The notes under the pieces: model-generated
Database searches by the model: none
What the model was told of the DNA's origin: nothing
What the model saw: only the letters and a program-made list of their open reading frames with translations
Position numbers and translations under genes: made by a program
Shown: one piece after another, positions 53,874 through 62,979 of the stretch
Numbering within the stretch: the stretch's first letter is position 1
Layout: every line of letters begins with the position of its first letter
DNA from: Dermabacteraceae bacterium TAE3-ERU27
GTDB lineage: Bacteria; Actinomycetota; Actinomycetes; Actinomycetales; Dermabacteraceae
NCBI GenBank assembly: GCA_019218415.1
Contig: JAHUUL010000001.1
Span: 434,001 to 498,000 of the forward strand
Direction: 5' to 3'
Length of the DNA: 64,000 nucleotides

Positions 53874-56561
53874 TCAGTGCCTAGGCACGAAATCAGCCAC
53901 GGTCAGCGCCGCCCGGGCAGCTTCGAGCCGCGCGACGGGCACCCGGAACGGCGAGCAGGAAACGTAGTCCAGGCCCACCCAGTTGAAGAAGTGAATCGAG
54001 TCCGGATCGCCGCCGTGCTCGCCGCACACCCCCAGGTGGAGCTGCGGGTTTTCCCTGCGCCCGCGTTCCGCCGCGATCCGCACCAGCTCGCCCACACCGT
54101 ACTGATCCAGCGTTTCGAACGGGCTTAGCAGCAGGATGCCGCGCTCGCGGTAGGTGAAGAAGAACCCGGCCTCCACGTCATCGCGCGAAAAGCCCCACGT
54201 GGTCTGGGTGAGATCGTTCGTGCCGAACGAGAAGAACGCGGCTTCCTGCGCGATTTCGTCAGCCCGCAGCGCGGCACGGGGCAGCTCAATCATGGTTCCG
54301 ACGCTGGCGGCCAGCTCCATCCCCGTTTCCTCCCGCACTGCGGCGGCCACCGCAGCGATCTCCTTCTTGATCTCGCGCAGCTCGCGGATCGAAGCTACCA
54401 GAGGCACCATGATTTCCACGCGCGGTGTAAGCCCGCGCCTGCGGCATTCGGCCTCCGCCTCCAAGATCGCGCGGGTCTGCATCCCAAACAGGCCGGGAAT
54501 CGTCAGCCCCAAACGCACACCGCGCAGACCCAACATCGGGTTCTGCTCGTGCATTCGCTGCACCGCGTCCAGCACCAGGCGGTCATACTCGCTCACCTCG
54601 CCCTGCGCCAGGGCCGCCTTCACGCTCAGCTCCGTCAGATCGGGAAGGAACTCGTGCAGCGGCGGATCCAACAGCCGTACCGTCACGGGAGCGTCCGCCA
54701 TCGCGGTAAACAGCTCCACGAAGTCGTCCCGCTGTAACGGCAGCAAAGCGGCTAGCGCCGCCTCGCGTTCGTCGGCGCTCGCCGCCAGGATCAGCCTTTC
54801 GACCAGCGCGCGGCGCTGCCCCAGGAACATGTGCTCGGTACGGCACAGGCCGATCCCCTCCGCGCCCATCCTGCGCGCCCGGGCCGCGTCCGCCGGGGTG
54901 TCGGCGTTGGTGCGCACCCGCATCCGGCGATGCTTATCGGCCAGACGCATCAGCGTGTCCACGGCCCGCACCAGTTTGCTGCCCTCCGCCGGGTCCAGCT
55001 CGCCCTCGAAGTAGCTGACCACCTCGCTGGGGGCCACCGGCACCTCGCCCCGGTAGACGAGGCCGGTCGAGCCGTCGATGGAAAGCAGATCGCCCTCGCG
55101 CAGCACCACCTCTCCCGCTACCCGTACCACCCGCGCGGCTTCGTCCACGTCGAACTCCTCGACGCCGCAGACGCAGGTCTTGCCGAGGCCGCGTGCTACC
55201 ACGGCGGCGTGCGAGGTCTTGCCGCCGCGGGAAGTGAGCACGCCCTCGGCGGCGAGCATGCCCTCCAGATCATCCGGGTTGGTTTCCCGGCGCACCAGGA
55301 TCGTGGCTTCGCCGTTCGCGGCGGCCTCGGTCACGCTCGCGGAATCGAATACCACCCGGCCCACCGCCGCGCCGGGGGAGGCGTTCATGCCGCGCGCCAG
55401 CACGGCGGGGGAGGCGGAAAGATCGAAACGGGGAAACATGAGCTGCGTAAGCTGCTCCCCGGTGACCCGGCGCAGCGCCTCCGCCTCGTCTATCACTCCC
55501 TCCGAGAGCAGGTGGGCCGCGATCCGAAACGCCGCCGCCGCGGTGCGCTTACCCACCCTGGTCTGCAGCATCCACAGGCGGCCCGATTCGACTGTAAATT
55601 CGATATCGCACAGATCCCGGTAGTGATTTTCCAGGAGCGCCATGATCTCGGTCAGTTCGCGGTAGGCCTGCGGCAAAACCTCCGCCAGTTCCGGCAGCGG
55701 GCGGGTGTTGCGGATCCCCGCCACCACGTCCTCTCCCTGTGCGTTCACCAGGAAATCGCCGTACACCCCGGCCTCTCCGGTGGCGGGATCGCGCGTGAAC
55801 GCCACCCCGGTAGCGGAGTTTTCGTCCAGGTTGCCAAACATCATTGCGCACACGTTCACGGCCGTGCCGATATCGTGCGGAATCCGCTCCCGGTTACGGT
55901 AAATACGTGCCCGGTCGGTGTTCCAGGAGGCAAACACGGCCCGGATGGACATGGCGAGCTGTTCGTGCGGATCCTGCGGGAAATCGCGCCCCGTCTCCGC
56001 GCGGATAATCCGCTTGAATTCCTCCGTGATCTCCCGCAGCGCGGCGGCGTCAAGCTCCACGTCGGCACGCACCCCGGCGTTTGCCTTGGCCCGATCCAGC
56101 ACCCGCTCGAAAAGCTGTGCCTCGACGCCCAGCACGGTGCGGCCAAACATTTGCAGCAGCCGACGATAGGAATCGTAGGCGAAGCGCTCACTGCCGCTCA
56201 GCCTGGCCAGCGCGGGCACGGTCGCGTCGTTCAGGCCGACGTTTAGGACCGTCTCCATCATGCCGGGCATGGAAAACTTCGCGCCGGAGCGCACGGAAAC
56301 CAGCAGGGGGTTTTCCGTATCCCCGAAACTGCGGCCGAGTTCCCTAGCTACGTTCTCCAGCGCGGCCGACACCTGACCGGCCAGCTCCGGCGGTTCCCTG
56401 CCCTCGCTCAGATAGCTGCGGCAGGCGTGCGTGGTGACGGTGAAGCCGGGCGGAACGGGAATCCCGAGGCGGGTCATCTCGGCCAGATTGGCACCCTTGC
56501 CGCCTAGCAGATCCTTTTGCTCCCGGCTGCCTTCGCTAAACGGGTAGACGTACTGGGTCAT
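53874..56561 (-). CDS. ppdK: Pyruvate, phosphate dikinase
   Basis: Reversible ATP + Pi + pyruvate to PEP + AMP + PPi. 895 aa. N-terminal ATP-grasp LLGGKGANLAEMTRLGIPVPPGFTVTT, phospho-His domain GGKTSHAAVVARGLGKTCVCG (His about residue 455), C-terminal TIM-barrel LCRTEHMFL, FGTNDLTQTTWGFSRDD and VCGEHGGDP. Common in fermentative actinobacteria that use PPi-based glycolysis. A likely promoter is at 56615-56645. Confidence 0.95.
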   Translation of the reverse strand: MTQYVYPFSEGSREQKDLLGGKGANLAEMTRLGIPVPPGFTVTTHACRSYLSEGREPPELAGQVSAALENVARELGRSFGDTENPLLVSVRSGAKFSMPGMMETVLNVGLNDATVPALARLSGSERFAYDSYRRLLQMFGRTVLGVEAQLFERVLDRAKANAGVRADVELDAAALREITEEFKRIIRAETGRDFPQDPHEQLAMSIRAVFASWNTDRARIYRNRERIPHDIGTAVNVCAMMFGNLDENSATGVAFTRDPATGEAGVYGDFLVNAQGEDVVAGIRNTRPLPELAEVLPQAYRELTEIMALLENHYRDLCDIEFTVESGRLWMLQTRVGKRTAAAAFRIAAHLLSEGVIDEAEALRRVTGEQLTQLMFPRFDLSASPAVLARGMNASPGAAVGRVVFDSASVTEAAANGEATILVRRETNPDDLEGMLAAEGVLTSRGGKTSHAAVVARGLGKTCVCGVEEFDVDEAARVVRVAGEVVLREGDLLSIDGSTGLVYRGEVPVAPSEVVSYFEGELDPAEGSKLVRAVDTLMRLADKHRRMRVRTNADTPADAARARRMGAEGIGLCRTEHMFLGQRRALVERLILAASADEREAALAALLPLQRDDFVELFTAMADAPVTVRLLDPPLHEFLPDLTELSVKAALAQGEVSEYDRLVLDAVQRMHEQNPMLGLRGVRLGLTIPGLFGMQTRAILEAEAECRRRGLTPRVEIMVPLVASIRELREIKKEIAAVAAAVREETGMELAASVGTMIELPRAALRADEIAQEAAFFSFGTNDLTQTTWGFSRDDVEAGFFFTYRERGILLLSPFETLDQYGVGELVRIAAERGRRENPQLHLGVCGEHGGDPDSIHFFNWVGLDYVSCSPFRVPVARLEAARAALTVADFVPRH

Positions 56562-56614
56562 GGCGTACTCCCATCGCTCAACGCGAGAAAGGCGACGTTG
56601 CCTTCCTCACATTT

Positions 56615-56645
56615 ATTATAGGAGTCGGCTGCCACGGGTGCGCAA
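56615..56645 (-). promoter_or_regulatory. Promoter of ppdK
   Basis: On the minus strand a perfect -10 TATAAT (56615-56620) and a TTGCGC -35-like hexamer (56640-56645) with a 19-nt spacer, about 50 nt before the ppdK ATG. Confidence 0.55.
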
Positions 56646-56695
56646 ATGTGCGCAGGTCAGAATGCGTACAGATCGGGCCGGGGAGGGAGGAGTTT

Positions 56696-57013
56696 CTACT
56701 TGCCGCCCAGCTTGGCCAGGCGCTTAACCGCCTGCAAGATCTCGTCCATCTTCTGGTTGACCTCTTCTTCGCTGCCGCTCAGGGACGCGTGCTTTACGCA
56801 GGAGTGCAGATGATCGTCCACCAGCTCCAGGGAAACCGCCTGCAGTGCGGAAGAAACGGCGCTCACCTGATTTAGCACGTCTATGCAGTAGACGTCGTCG
56901 TTCACCATGCGCTGCAGGCCGCGCACCTGCCCCTCGATCAGCTTCAACCGGCGCAGATAGGCGGCCTTGCGTGGGGCGTAGCCGGGATCCTGGCTGTGGC
57001 AGCTATCGCTCAT
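56696..57013 (-). CDS. csoR: CsoR-family copper-sensing repressor
   Basis: 105 aa all-helical DUF156 regulator. Copper ligands Cys43, His68 and Cys72 (YCIDVL; DDHLHSCV) keep the exact C-x24-H-x3-C spacing of mycobacterial CsoR. The short N-terminus has an extra Cys5/His6. It starts 1 nt from the purB stop (TAATG) and precedes ppdK, with no copper transporter gene adjacent. Confidence 0.88.
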   Translation of the reverse strand: MSDSCHSQDPGYAPRKAAYLRRLKLIEGQVRGLQRMVNDDVYCIDVLNQVSAVSSALQAVSLELVDDHLHSCVKHASLSGSEEEVNQKMDEILQAVKRLAKLGGK

Positions 57014-58422
57014 TAGGCCTCCTGAATGCTCGCCGCCAGCTCGGGGGCGTAGCCGAGGTAGGTGGCGGGAGTCAGTGCAATCAGCCTCTGCTCCACATCT
57101 GCGGGCAGGCCCAGGGAGGCGACGAACTCGCGCATATCGTCGGCACCGATACGGCGTCCTCGGGTCAGTTCCTTGAGGCGTTCGTAGGGGTTCTCCATGC
57201 CGGGAACGCCCTGGATGGCCAGGGTGCGCATGACCGACTGCACGGCCTCTCCCAGCACTTCCCAGTTCCGCTCCAGATCGCCCGCCATTTGCTGCGGGTC
57301 GATATCTAGCCCGGCCAGGCCGCGGCGAATGTTACCGATCGCGAGCAGGGAATGACCGAACGCCGGGGCGATGTTGCGCTGCGTGGTCGAATCGGTCAGG
57401 TCGCGCTGGAGACGAGAGGTCACGAGGGTCTCGCTGAGCACGTTAAACAGCGCCCCCGAAATCTCCAGGTTCGCCTCTGCGTTCTCGAAACGAATCGGGT
57501 TCACCTTGTGCGGCATGGTCGACGAACCGGTTCCGCCCTGCGCGGAAAGCCGCTGGCGGAAATAACCGAGGGAAATGTAGGTCCAGACGTCGGTGGCCAG
57601 GTTGTGCAGGATGCGGCCGACGCGAGCGATGTCGGCGTAAAGCTCGCTCTGCCAGTCGTGCGATTCAATCTGCGTGGTGAGCGGGTTCCAGGTCAGGCCC
57701 AGGCCCTCCACGAAGGTACGGGAGATCTCCCGCCAGTCAGTGCCGGGAACGGAAATCGCGTGCGCGGCATAGGTGCCGGTAGCGCCGTTTATCTTGCCCA
57801 GGTACTCGGCTCCGGAAATGCGATGCTCCTGGCGGCGCAGACGCTGCACGAACACCGCCAGTTCCTTGCCCAGGGTGGTGGGAGTGGCGGCCTGGCCGTG
57901 CGTGCGCGACAGCATCGGGGTGTCGGCTGCCGCGGCGGAAAGGTTGGCGAGGTCGGCGATCAGATCCCGTAGCGCGGGCAGCCAGACTTGGGTCGTCGCG
58001 CCCTTCACCATCAGCGCGTAGGAAAGGTTATTGATGTCCTCCGAGGTGCAGAAAATATGCACGATCTCGGATAGATCCTCCAGCGAGGTGCCGGCCAGGC
58101 GGCGCTTGATGTAATACTCAACCGCCTTCACGTCGTGCACCGTCTCCCGCTCAATGGCGGCATGCTCCGCAATGCCCTCCGCGGAAAAGTCCAGGGGAAT
58201 CTGGCGCAGCAGTTCCCGCTCGTCCTCGCGCAGCTCGCGCACGCCGGGAATGGCGCGGGAATCGACCAGGTGAATCAGCCATTCGACCTCCACCTTGATG
58301 CGGTAACGGTTCAGGGCCGGCTCGGAGAGGTGATCGAGTAGCGGGGCAACGCTGGCGCGGTAACGTCCGTCGAGAGGGGTCAGGGCAATGGCGGGGGTGA
58401 TGTCAGCAAAGGAGGGGGACAT
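57013..58422 (-). CDS. purB: Adenylosuccinate lyase
   Basis: Acts twice in purine synthesis (SAICAR to AICAR; adenylosuccinate to AMP). 469 aa. Signature GSSTMPHKVNPIRFENAE, FCTSEDINNLSY, SRTHGQAATPTTLGKE. ATG 58422 gives the usual N-terminus TPLDGRYRASVAPL. csoR is coupled downstream. It belongs to the E. coli-like class of longer ASL. Confidence 0.95.
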   Translation of the reverse strand: MSPSFADITPAIALTPLDGRYRASVAPLLDHLSEPALNRYRIKVEVEWLIHLVDSRAIPGVRELREDERELLRQIPLDFSAEGIAEHAAIERETVHDVKAVEYYIKRRLAGTSLEDLSEIVHIFCTSEDINNLSYALMVKGATTQVWLPALRDLIADLANLSAAAADTPMLSRTHGQAATPTTLGKELAVFVQRLRRQEHRISGAEYLGKINGATGTYAAHAISVPGTDWREISRTFVEGLGLTWNPLTTQIESHDWQSELYADIARVGRILHNLATDVWTYISLGYFRQRLSAQGGTGSSTMPHKVNPIRFENAEANLEISGALFNVLSETLVTSRLQRDLTDSTTQRNIAPAFGHSLLAIGNIRRGLAGLDIDPQQMAGDLERNWEVLGEAVQSVMRTLAIQGVPGMENPYERLKELTRGRRIGADDMREFVASLGLPADVEQRLIALTPATYLGYAPELAASIQEA

Positions 58423-58549
58423 ACCCCCATTCTTTCACCCCGCGCGGCGGCGCGCTATCACCGTACGGGGACACGAAAACCTCTCCGCCGTCCCCGCAAT
58501 ACGCGGGCCTGCATTGGTGGCCCGGTGGCGACACCTTACGATTGGAGGC

Positions 58550-59629
58550 ATGACTACCCCCGAAGAACAGGTCCGTTTCCGACCCTGCCTAAGCAAACTT
58601 CCCGTGTACGCAGCGGGTAAGCCCGCCCCGGATGGTTTCAAGGTTTCCTCGAACGAATCTCCCTTCACGCCTCCCGCCAAGGTGCGTGAAGCGATCATCG
58701 CTCACATCGACGGACTAAACCGCTACCCGTCTCCCGCCGTGGAGCCGCTGCGGAGCGCGCTGGCGGCACGCCACGGGGTAGAACCGCACCAGATCGTGGT
58801 TTCCACCGGTTCCGTAGCGGTCCTGGGGGACGTGGTACGTGCGCTGGTGGACGAGGGAGACGAGGTCGTTTATGCCTGGCGTTCCTTCGAGGCGTACCCG
58901 ATCCTGGTCGGCTGCCACGGCGGCGAGTCCGTGCAGGTGCCGCTAACCGCCGGGCTGGGGCATGACCTGGACGCGATGGCGGCGGCGGTCACCGACCGCA
59001 CCCGCGCCGTCATCGTTTGCAACCCCAACAACCCCACCGGCACCGTGATCGGGCAGGCCGAGCTGGAGGAGTTCGTCGCGAAAATCCCCGCGCACGTCGC
59101 GGTCGTGATCGACGAGGCATACCTGGAGTTCATAGACGCCGAGGCGCAGATTGATGCCGAGGCGATTTTCCGGCGTCACGCCAACGTGCTGATACTGCGC
59201 ACCTTCTCCAAGGTGCACGGCATCGCCGGGCTGCGCATCGGGTACGCGATCGCGCACCCGAAGATGGCGGCCGCGCTACGCGCAGTGTCGGTCCCCTTCA
59301 GCGCCAACAGCCTGGCCCAGGCCGGTGCGCTCGCATGCCTGGACGATGAGGTGCACGCGGAGCTGATGAAGCGCGCCGCGCACATCCGCACGGAACGCGC
59401 CCGCGTCTATGCCGCGCTGGAAGAACAGGGATGGCACCTGCCTCCCCACAGCGAGGGCAACTTCGTTTACCTACCGCTGGCAGAACGCACCCAGGAATTC
59501 GCGGCATTCGCGGCGGAGCGGGGGCTCATCACCCGTGCCTACGCGAGCGACGGCGTGCGCGTCACCATCGGTGAGGACGAAGCAAACAGCCGCTTCATCG
59601 AAATCGCGCGTGAATGGCATAACGCCTAG
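58550..59629 (+). CDS. hisC: Histidinol-phosphate aminotransferase
   Basis: PLP-dependent step of histidine synthesis. 359 aa. VSSNESPFTPPAKV, VCNPNNPTGTVIG, VVIDEAYLEF and the PLP Lys in LRTFSKVHGIAGLRIGYA. Start ATG 58550 follows GGAGG; the upstream in-frame start at 58388 would run through the purB promoter region. Divergent from purB; no other his genes nearby, so aromatic aminotransferase activity is possible. Confidence 0.9.
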   Translation: MTTPEEQVRFRPCLSKLPVYAAGKPAPDGFKVSSNESPFTPPAKVREAIIAHIDGLNRYPSPAVEPLRSALAARHGVEPHQIVVSTGSVAVLGDVVRALVDEGDEVVYAWRSFEAYPILVGCHGGESVQVPLTAGLGHDLDAMAAAVTDRTRAVIVCNPNNPTGTVIGQAELEEFVAKIPAHVAVVIDEAYLEFIDAEAQIDAEAIFRRHANVLILRTFSKVHGIAGLRIGYAIAHPKMAAALRAVSVPFSANSLAQAGALACLDDEVHAELMKRAAHIRTERARVYAALEEQGWHLPPHSEGNFVYLPLAERTQEFAAFAAERGLITRAYASDGVRVTIGEDEANSRFIEIAREWHNA

Positions 59630-59665
59630 GAATAAAGACTAGGCACAGCTGCGCAACGGCAGCTT

Positions 59666-59705
59666 CGCCCGTTCCGGAGGGGGCCCCTCGCCGGAACGGG
59701 CGTTT
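59666..59705 (+). terminator. Terminator after hisC
   Basis: CGCCCGTTCCGG / CCGGAACGGGCG with a 13-nt loop, followed by TTT. Confidence 0.85.
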
Positions 59706-59836
59706 GCCATATTAAGAGCGTTTTTCGGCCTTTTAGCACAGAACTAACATTTGCCGGGTAGGGTTAGTGGACTTGCCCGTGACCTCGAAACGGCTGCGGG
59801 AAGACGTAAGGTTTCAATAGGAAATGGGGACGAAGC

Positions 59837-60415
59837 ATGGCTATTGAGCGCCGAGCCGACGACACCCGAATGCATACCGCTGAATTCGCGGCCCTCACAA
59901 CGGATGATCTTGATTACGAAGAAGACGTGATCGTAGCGGATTCGCCGTTACCGCTGCTGCTGGTACTTCTACTGGTAGCCGCAGGCGGTGCGCTGGGAGC
60001 AATATTGCGACTGCAGGTAGCGGTGCTCATGCCCGTGGTTGTGTCGTCGCAAATCATTGGTTTTCCCTGGCCGACCCTCGCGGTAAACATGGTCGGTTGC
60101 GTCGTCATCGGCTTTGTGGCGGTAGCGCTGGAACTTCGTCCTAGTAGCCCCGGCTGGATACGTCCGTTTTTGGTGACGGGTTTCTGCGGCGGCTTCACCA
60201 CGGTCTCCACTGTCGGCTTCGAGTTTGCCGAAATGGTCGGGGGAGGGTTCCCCAGCCTCGCGCTCGGCTATGCGTCCCTCACCATGATCGTCTCTCTCGG
60301 CGGCTGCGCATTCGGAATTAGCGCCGCCGAAAGCCTGTTCCTCAACGGTGAAAAACAGGATGTGAACGCGAGAAATAACAAACAGGAAAAGAACCGCAAG
60401 GGGGGTGGGAAGTAG
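59837..60415 (+). CDS. crcB: CrcB-like fluoride channel subunit (long form)
   Basis: A 192-aa protein with four TM helices (about residues 37-165) plus an acidic 35-residue N-terminal and a Lys/Asn-rich C-terminal extension. Fluc motifs: GGALGAILRL, TLAVNMVGC and TGFCGGFTTVSTVGFE. Fluoride export. Directly abuts a second crcB, so a heterodimeric channel is likely. No fluoride riboswitch was found upstream. Confidence 0.88.
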   Translation: MAIERRADDTRMHTAEFAALTTDDLDYEEDVIVADSPLPLLLVLLLVAAGGALGAILRLQVAVLMPVVVSSQIIGFPWPTLAVNMVGCVVIGFVAVALELRPSSPGWIRPFLVTGFCGGFTTVSTVGFEFAEMVGGGFPSLALGYASLTMIVSLGGCAFGISAAESLFLNGEKQDVNARNNKQEKNRKGGGK

Positions 60416-60826
60416 ATGGAAACGATGCCTCCCCTCAACGTCGTTATCGCCGTAGCGCTGGGCGGTGCCGCCGGTGCCTGCATGCGTTATCTGATCAGCC
60501 TGGTTGGGGCCCGCCTAGAAAGCGAAGAGGACCGGCCGCGTATCCCCTGGTACACGTTTGCTGCCAATGTGCTCGGCGCCCTCCTACTCGGATTTGTGCT
60601 GCGGGTTTCTGCGGAAGCGGAAATCTCTCCCGGCTCTCCCCTCTACATGGGGCTGGCGGTGGGCCTCTGCGGCGCGTTGACCACCATGAGCTCTTTCGCC
60701 CTCGAGGTGGTGCAGCTATTTAGGCGCAGCGCCACGGTGGAATCGATCGGTTACCTGCTGCTCACCCTCGGCTCGGTAATGGCCGCTTTCTTGTTGGCGA
60801 TATCGCTCCCCGGTTATTGGCTGTGA
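60416..60826 (+). CDS. crcB: CrcB-like fluoride channel subunit (short form)
   Basis: 136 aa, four TM helices. GGAAGACMRYLISL, TFAANVLGALLLGF and VGLCGALTTMSSFALEVV match the Fluc family, with the pore Asn and the TTxSSF segment. It starts right after the upstream crcB stop and overlaps the next gene by 4 nt (GTGA). Confidence 0.9.
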   Translation: METMPPLNVVIAVALGGAAGACMRYLISLVGARLESEEDRPRIPWYTFAANVLGALLLGFVLRVSAEAEISPGSPLYMGLAVGLCGALTTMSSFALEVVQLFRRSATVESIGYLLLTLGSVMAAFLLAISLPGYWL

Positions 60827-61626
60827 TCGCGCAGTTAATTGGGGACGACCTCTCCCGCACGCTAATAGTTGTTTCCCTGCTGCTTGTTTCCGCAGTAACT
60901 ACCTGGGTGCTGCGCGAAAAGCGTCTCACCGTAATTGCCGGTGCCACAGCGGCTGCCCTGCTCTTGCTTGCCCCCGCCCCGGCGCTGCCCGGCAGCGAAG
61001 CCGCCTTCCGGCTCGGTCCGCTGCTACTCGCGGCGTCTGCGTCGGCCCTGCTGCTATGGCCGCTACGCAAAATCCGTCAGCACCTGGCCGCGCGTATCGG
61101 GGCGTCGGCCCTACTGCTCCTGGCGGCCGCACCCCCGCTAAACGGCTGGCACGAAGTCATATTCACCGCGCGGCTGGGACGAGATGCGCTGGTGACGATG
61201 GCGGGCGTGCTCGCGGCCAACGCCCTCATGCCCGGCCTGGCGAAACTGAGCAAAAACCGGCTGCTGCTGCTCTCCCTGGCGGGCGGGATAGCCACCCTGC
61301 TGCTCTACCTGACCCCCGTTTTCGGGGCCTCCCTGCGCGATACCACGTTGCAAGCGATGAGCCTGGCAGTGCTGTTTTACGCCGGAGTGATCGCGCGCAG
61401 GCAGCTTTTCCCCGCGGCGTCGCTCTGGTGTGGGCTGGGCATCTACCTCTCGCTCAGCCCCCGGCTGCTCGCCGCCTCCTGGTACGGCGCCACCGGGCGT
61501 ACCTTTCGCCCCGATGCGCTCTTAGACCAGCAGCAGGGCGGGGCGATGCTGTTCGTGCTCGCCCTCGCCCTGGTGGTGGTAGGTAACGCTCAGCTCTCGA
61601 ACAGGCGGCGCGCGGTAGAAAGCTGA
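60823..61626 (+). CDS. Multi-helix membrane protein following crcB
   Basis: A 267-aa protein from GTG 60823 (overlaps the crcB stop). About eight TM helices rich in Leu and Ala, no charge motifs, no family recognised. Coupling to crcB suggests co-expression. Its 3' end overlaps the convergent monooxygenase gene by 37 nt. Confidence 0.65.
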   Translation: MIAQLIGDDLSRTLIVVSLLLVSAVTTWVLREKRLTVIAGATAAALLLLAPAPALPGSEAAFRLGPLLLAASASALLLWPLRKIRQHLAARIGASALLLLAAAPPLNGWHEVIFTARLGRDALVTMAGVLAANALMPGLAKLSKNRLLLLSLAGGIATLLLYLTPVFGASLRDTTLQAMSLAVLFYAGVIARRQLFPAASLWCGLGIYLSLSPRLLAASWYGATGRTFRPDALLDQQQGGAMLFVLALALVVVGNAQLSNRRRAVES

Positions 61627-62879
61627 GTCAGCAGCTCGGCACGCTCCCGCTGCGGCACGCGCAGGCTGTCGAGTTGGCCCTGCAGTCCGGGACCGGCGTG
61701 ACGGTTATCCTGGCGCATCTGACGGAACACCGTTGCCGCCGGGGAATCGTTAAACAGCGCCCGGAAATGGTACGCGGCGAGGTCCGCCTGCTGCGCCACC
61801 ACCGGAATGGTGCCGCCCACCAGAGAGAACTGGCCGAGGAACACCAGATCGTCCCTGTCGCGCGGGAACGTGCCCCAGGCCAGGGAGGAAAAGTCGGTCA
61901 GCTTGGAGCCGTCCGCGCTAGCCAGGAAAGAAAGATCGCTACGGTATCCGGTGGCGCAAATAATCAGATCCGGCTCCCAGTCGGTGCCGTCCACGAAGGT
62001 CACGCGATCCTCGGATAGCGCGCGCACGTCGGCGCACACGCCGATCCGGCCCGTTTCGACGTCCTGCAGCAGAGTGTCGGAAACGATCACCCTGTCACGG
62101 GTAACCGGAGCGGCTGGTGCGGGCATGCCAACCTCGCGCGGATCGCCGTGCAGGCGCGCCACGACCCGGTTCCCGATCTTGTCGTTCAACCTGCCCAGCA
62201 GTGACGGGCGAGCGGAGGCCGCCATGTCTCCCGGCAGGCCCCCGATATGGCGCGGCACCACCCAGTGACCGCTGCGCATGGAAAGCCGCGTCTCGTCGGC
62301 GCTATCGGCCACGCGGGTCGCGACGTCCGCCGCAGCCTGCCCCGCGCCGACAACCAGCACCTTCTTTTCGAAAAGATCCTCGCCACGGTATTCGTCGGAA
62401 TGAATCACTCGCGTTCCCGCGCCCTCCGCCCAAGCGGGCAGCAGGGGAGAGGCGCAAGCACCGGTCGCTACTACCAAAGCCCGGTAAGTGCCGATCTCGC
62501 CGTTAGAAAGCTCCACCTGCCAGCGCTGGTCGGCAAAGGCGGTGGCCTTACGCACCCCCACGCCCAGCCGGATATCGTCGGCCAGATCGTGCTTAGCGAC
62601 GTACGCGCGCAGATAGGCGACCATCTGCTCCCTGGTCGGGAAAGCGGGGAACGAAGCGGGAGCCACCATCTCCTCGAACTGGTTACCGTGACGCGAAGTA
62701 ACCGTGGCCAGATCGGGCCAGAGGGCATCGCGCACGTAAGCGCCCCCCACCTCGGAGGCGAAATCCACCACGCTAAAAGCGACCCCCGCCGCTTTCAGCG
62801 ATGCGGCAGCCGCCAACCCCGCCGGGCCGGCACCAATAACCAGTACTTTTTGCGAGCTCGCAGTAACCGCTTCGTGCAT
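61590..62879 (-). CDS. FAD-dependent oxidoreductase, flavin-monooxygenase-like
   Basis: A 429-aa protein. FAD motif VLVIGAGPAGLAAAASLKAAG (residues 12-32) and NADP-type second motif VLVVGAGQAAADVATRVAD, with DLIICATGYRSDLSFL (ATG motif). The layout is that of flavin-containing monooxygenases and related reductases; substrate unknown. Convergent with the membrane gene by a 37-nt overlap. Confidence 0.85.
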   Translation of the reverse strand: MHEAVTASSQKVLVIGAGPAGLAAAASLKAAGVAFSVVDFASEVGGAYVRDALWPDLATVTSRHGNQFEEMVAPASFPAFPTREQMVAYLRAYVAKHDLADDIRLGVGVRKATAFADQRWQVELSNGEIGTYRALVVATGACASPLLPAWAEGAGTRVIHSDEYRGEDLFEKKVLVVGAGQAAADVATRVADSADETRLSMRSGHWVVPRHIGGLPGDMAASARPSLLGRLNDKIGNRVVARLHGDPREVGMPAPAAPVTRDRVIVSDTLLQDVETGRIGVCADVRALSEDRVTFVDGTDWEPDLIICATGYRSDLSFLASADGSKLTDFSSLAWGTFPRDRDDLVFLGQFSLVGGTIPVVAQQADLAAYHFRALFNDSPAATVFRQMRQDNRHAGPGLQGQLDSLRVPQRERAELLTQLSTARRLFES

Positions 62880-62979
62880 GAAAATAGCCTATCGGGAAAA
62901 ACGGGCCGCTGTCGCTTTAAGCGAACTAATGGGCCCCGCACCCCAGAAAACTTCCTACTCCGCGTAGGCTGGTGAAGCG

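Noticed and set aside
59706-59836. Possible fluoride riboswitch upstream of crcB
   Set aside because: No GGCGAUGG-type start, no conserved 3' partner, and no fitting pseudoknot could be seen in the 130 nt.
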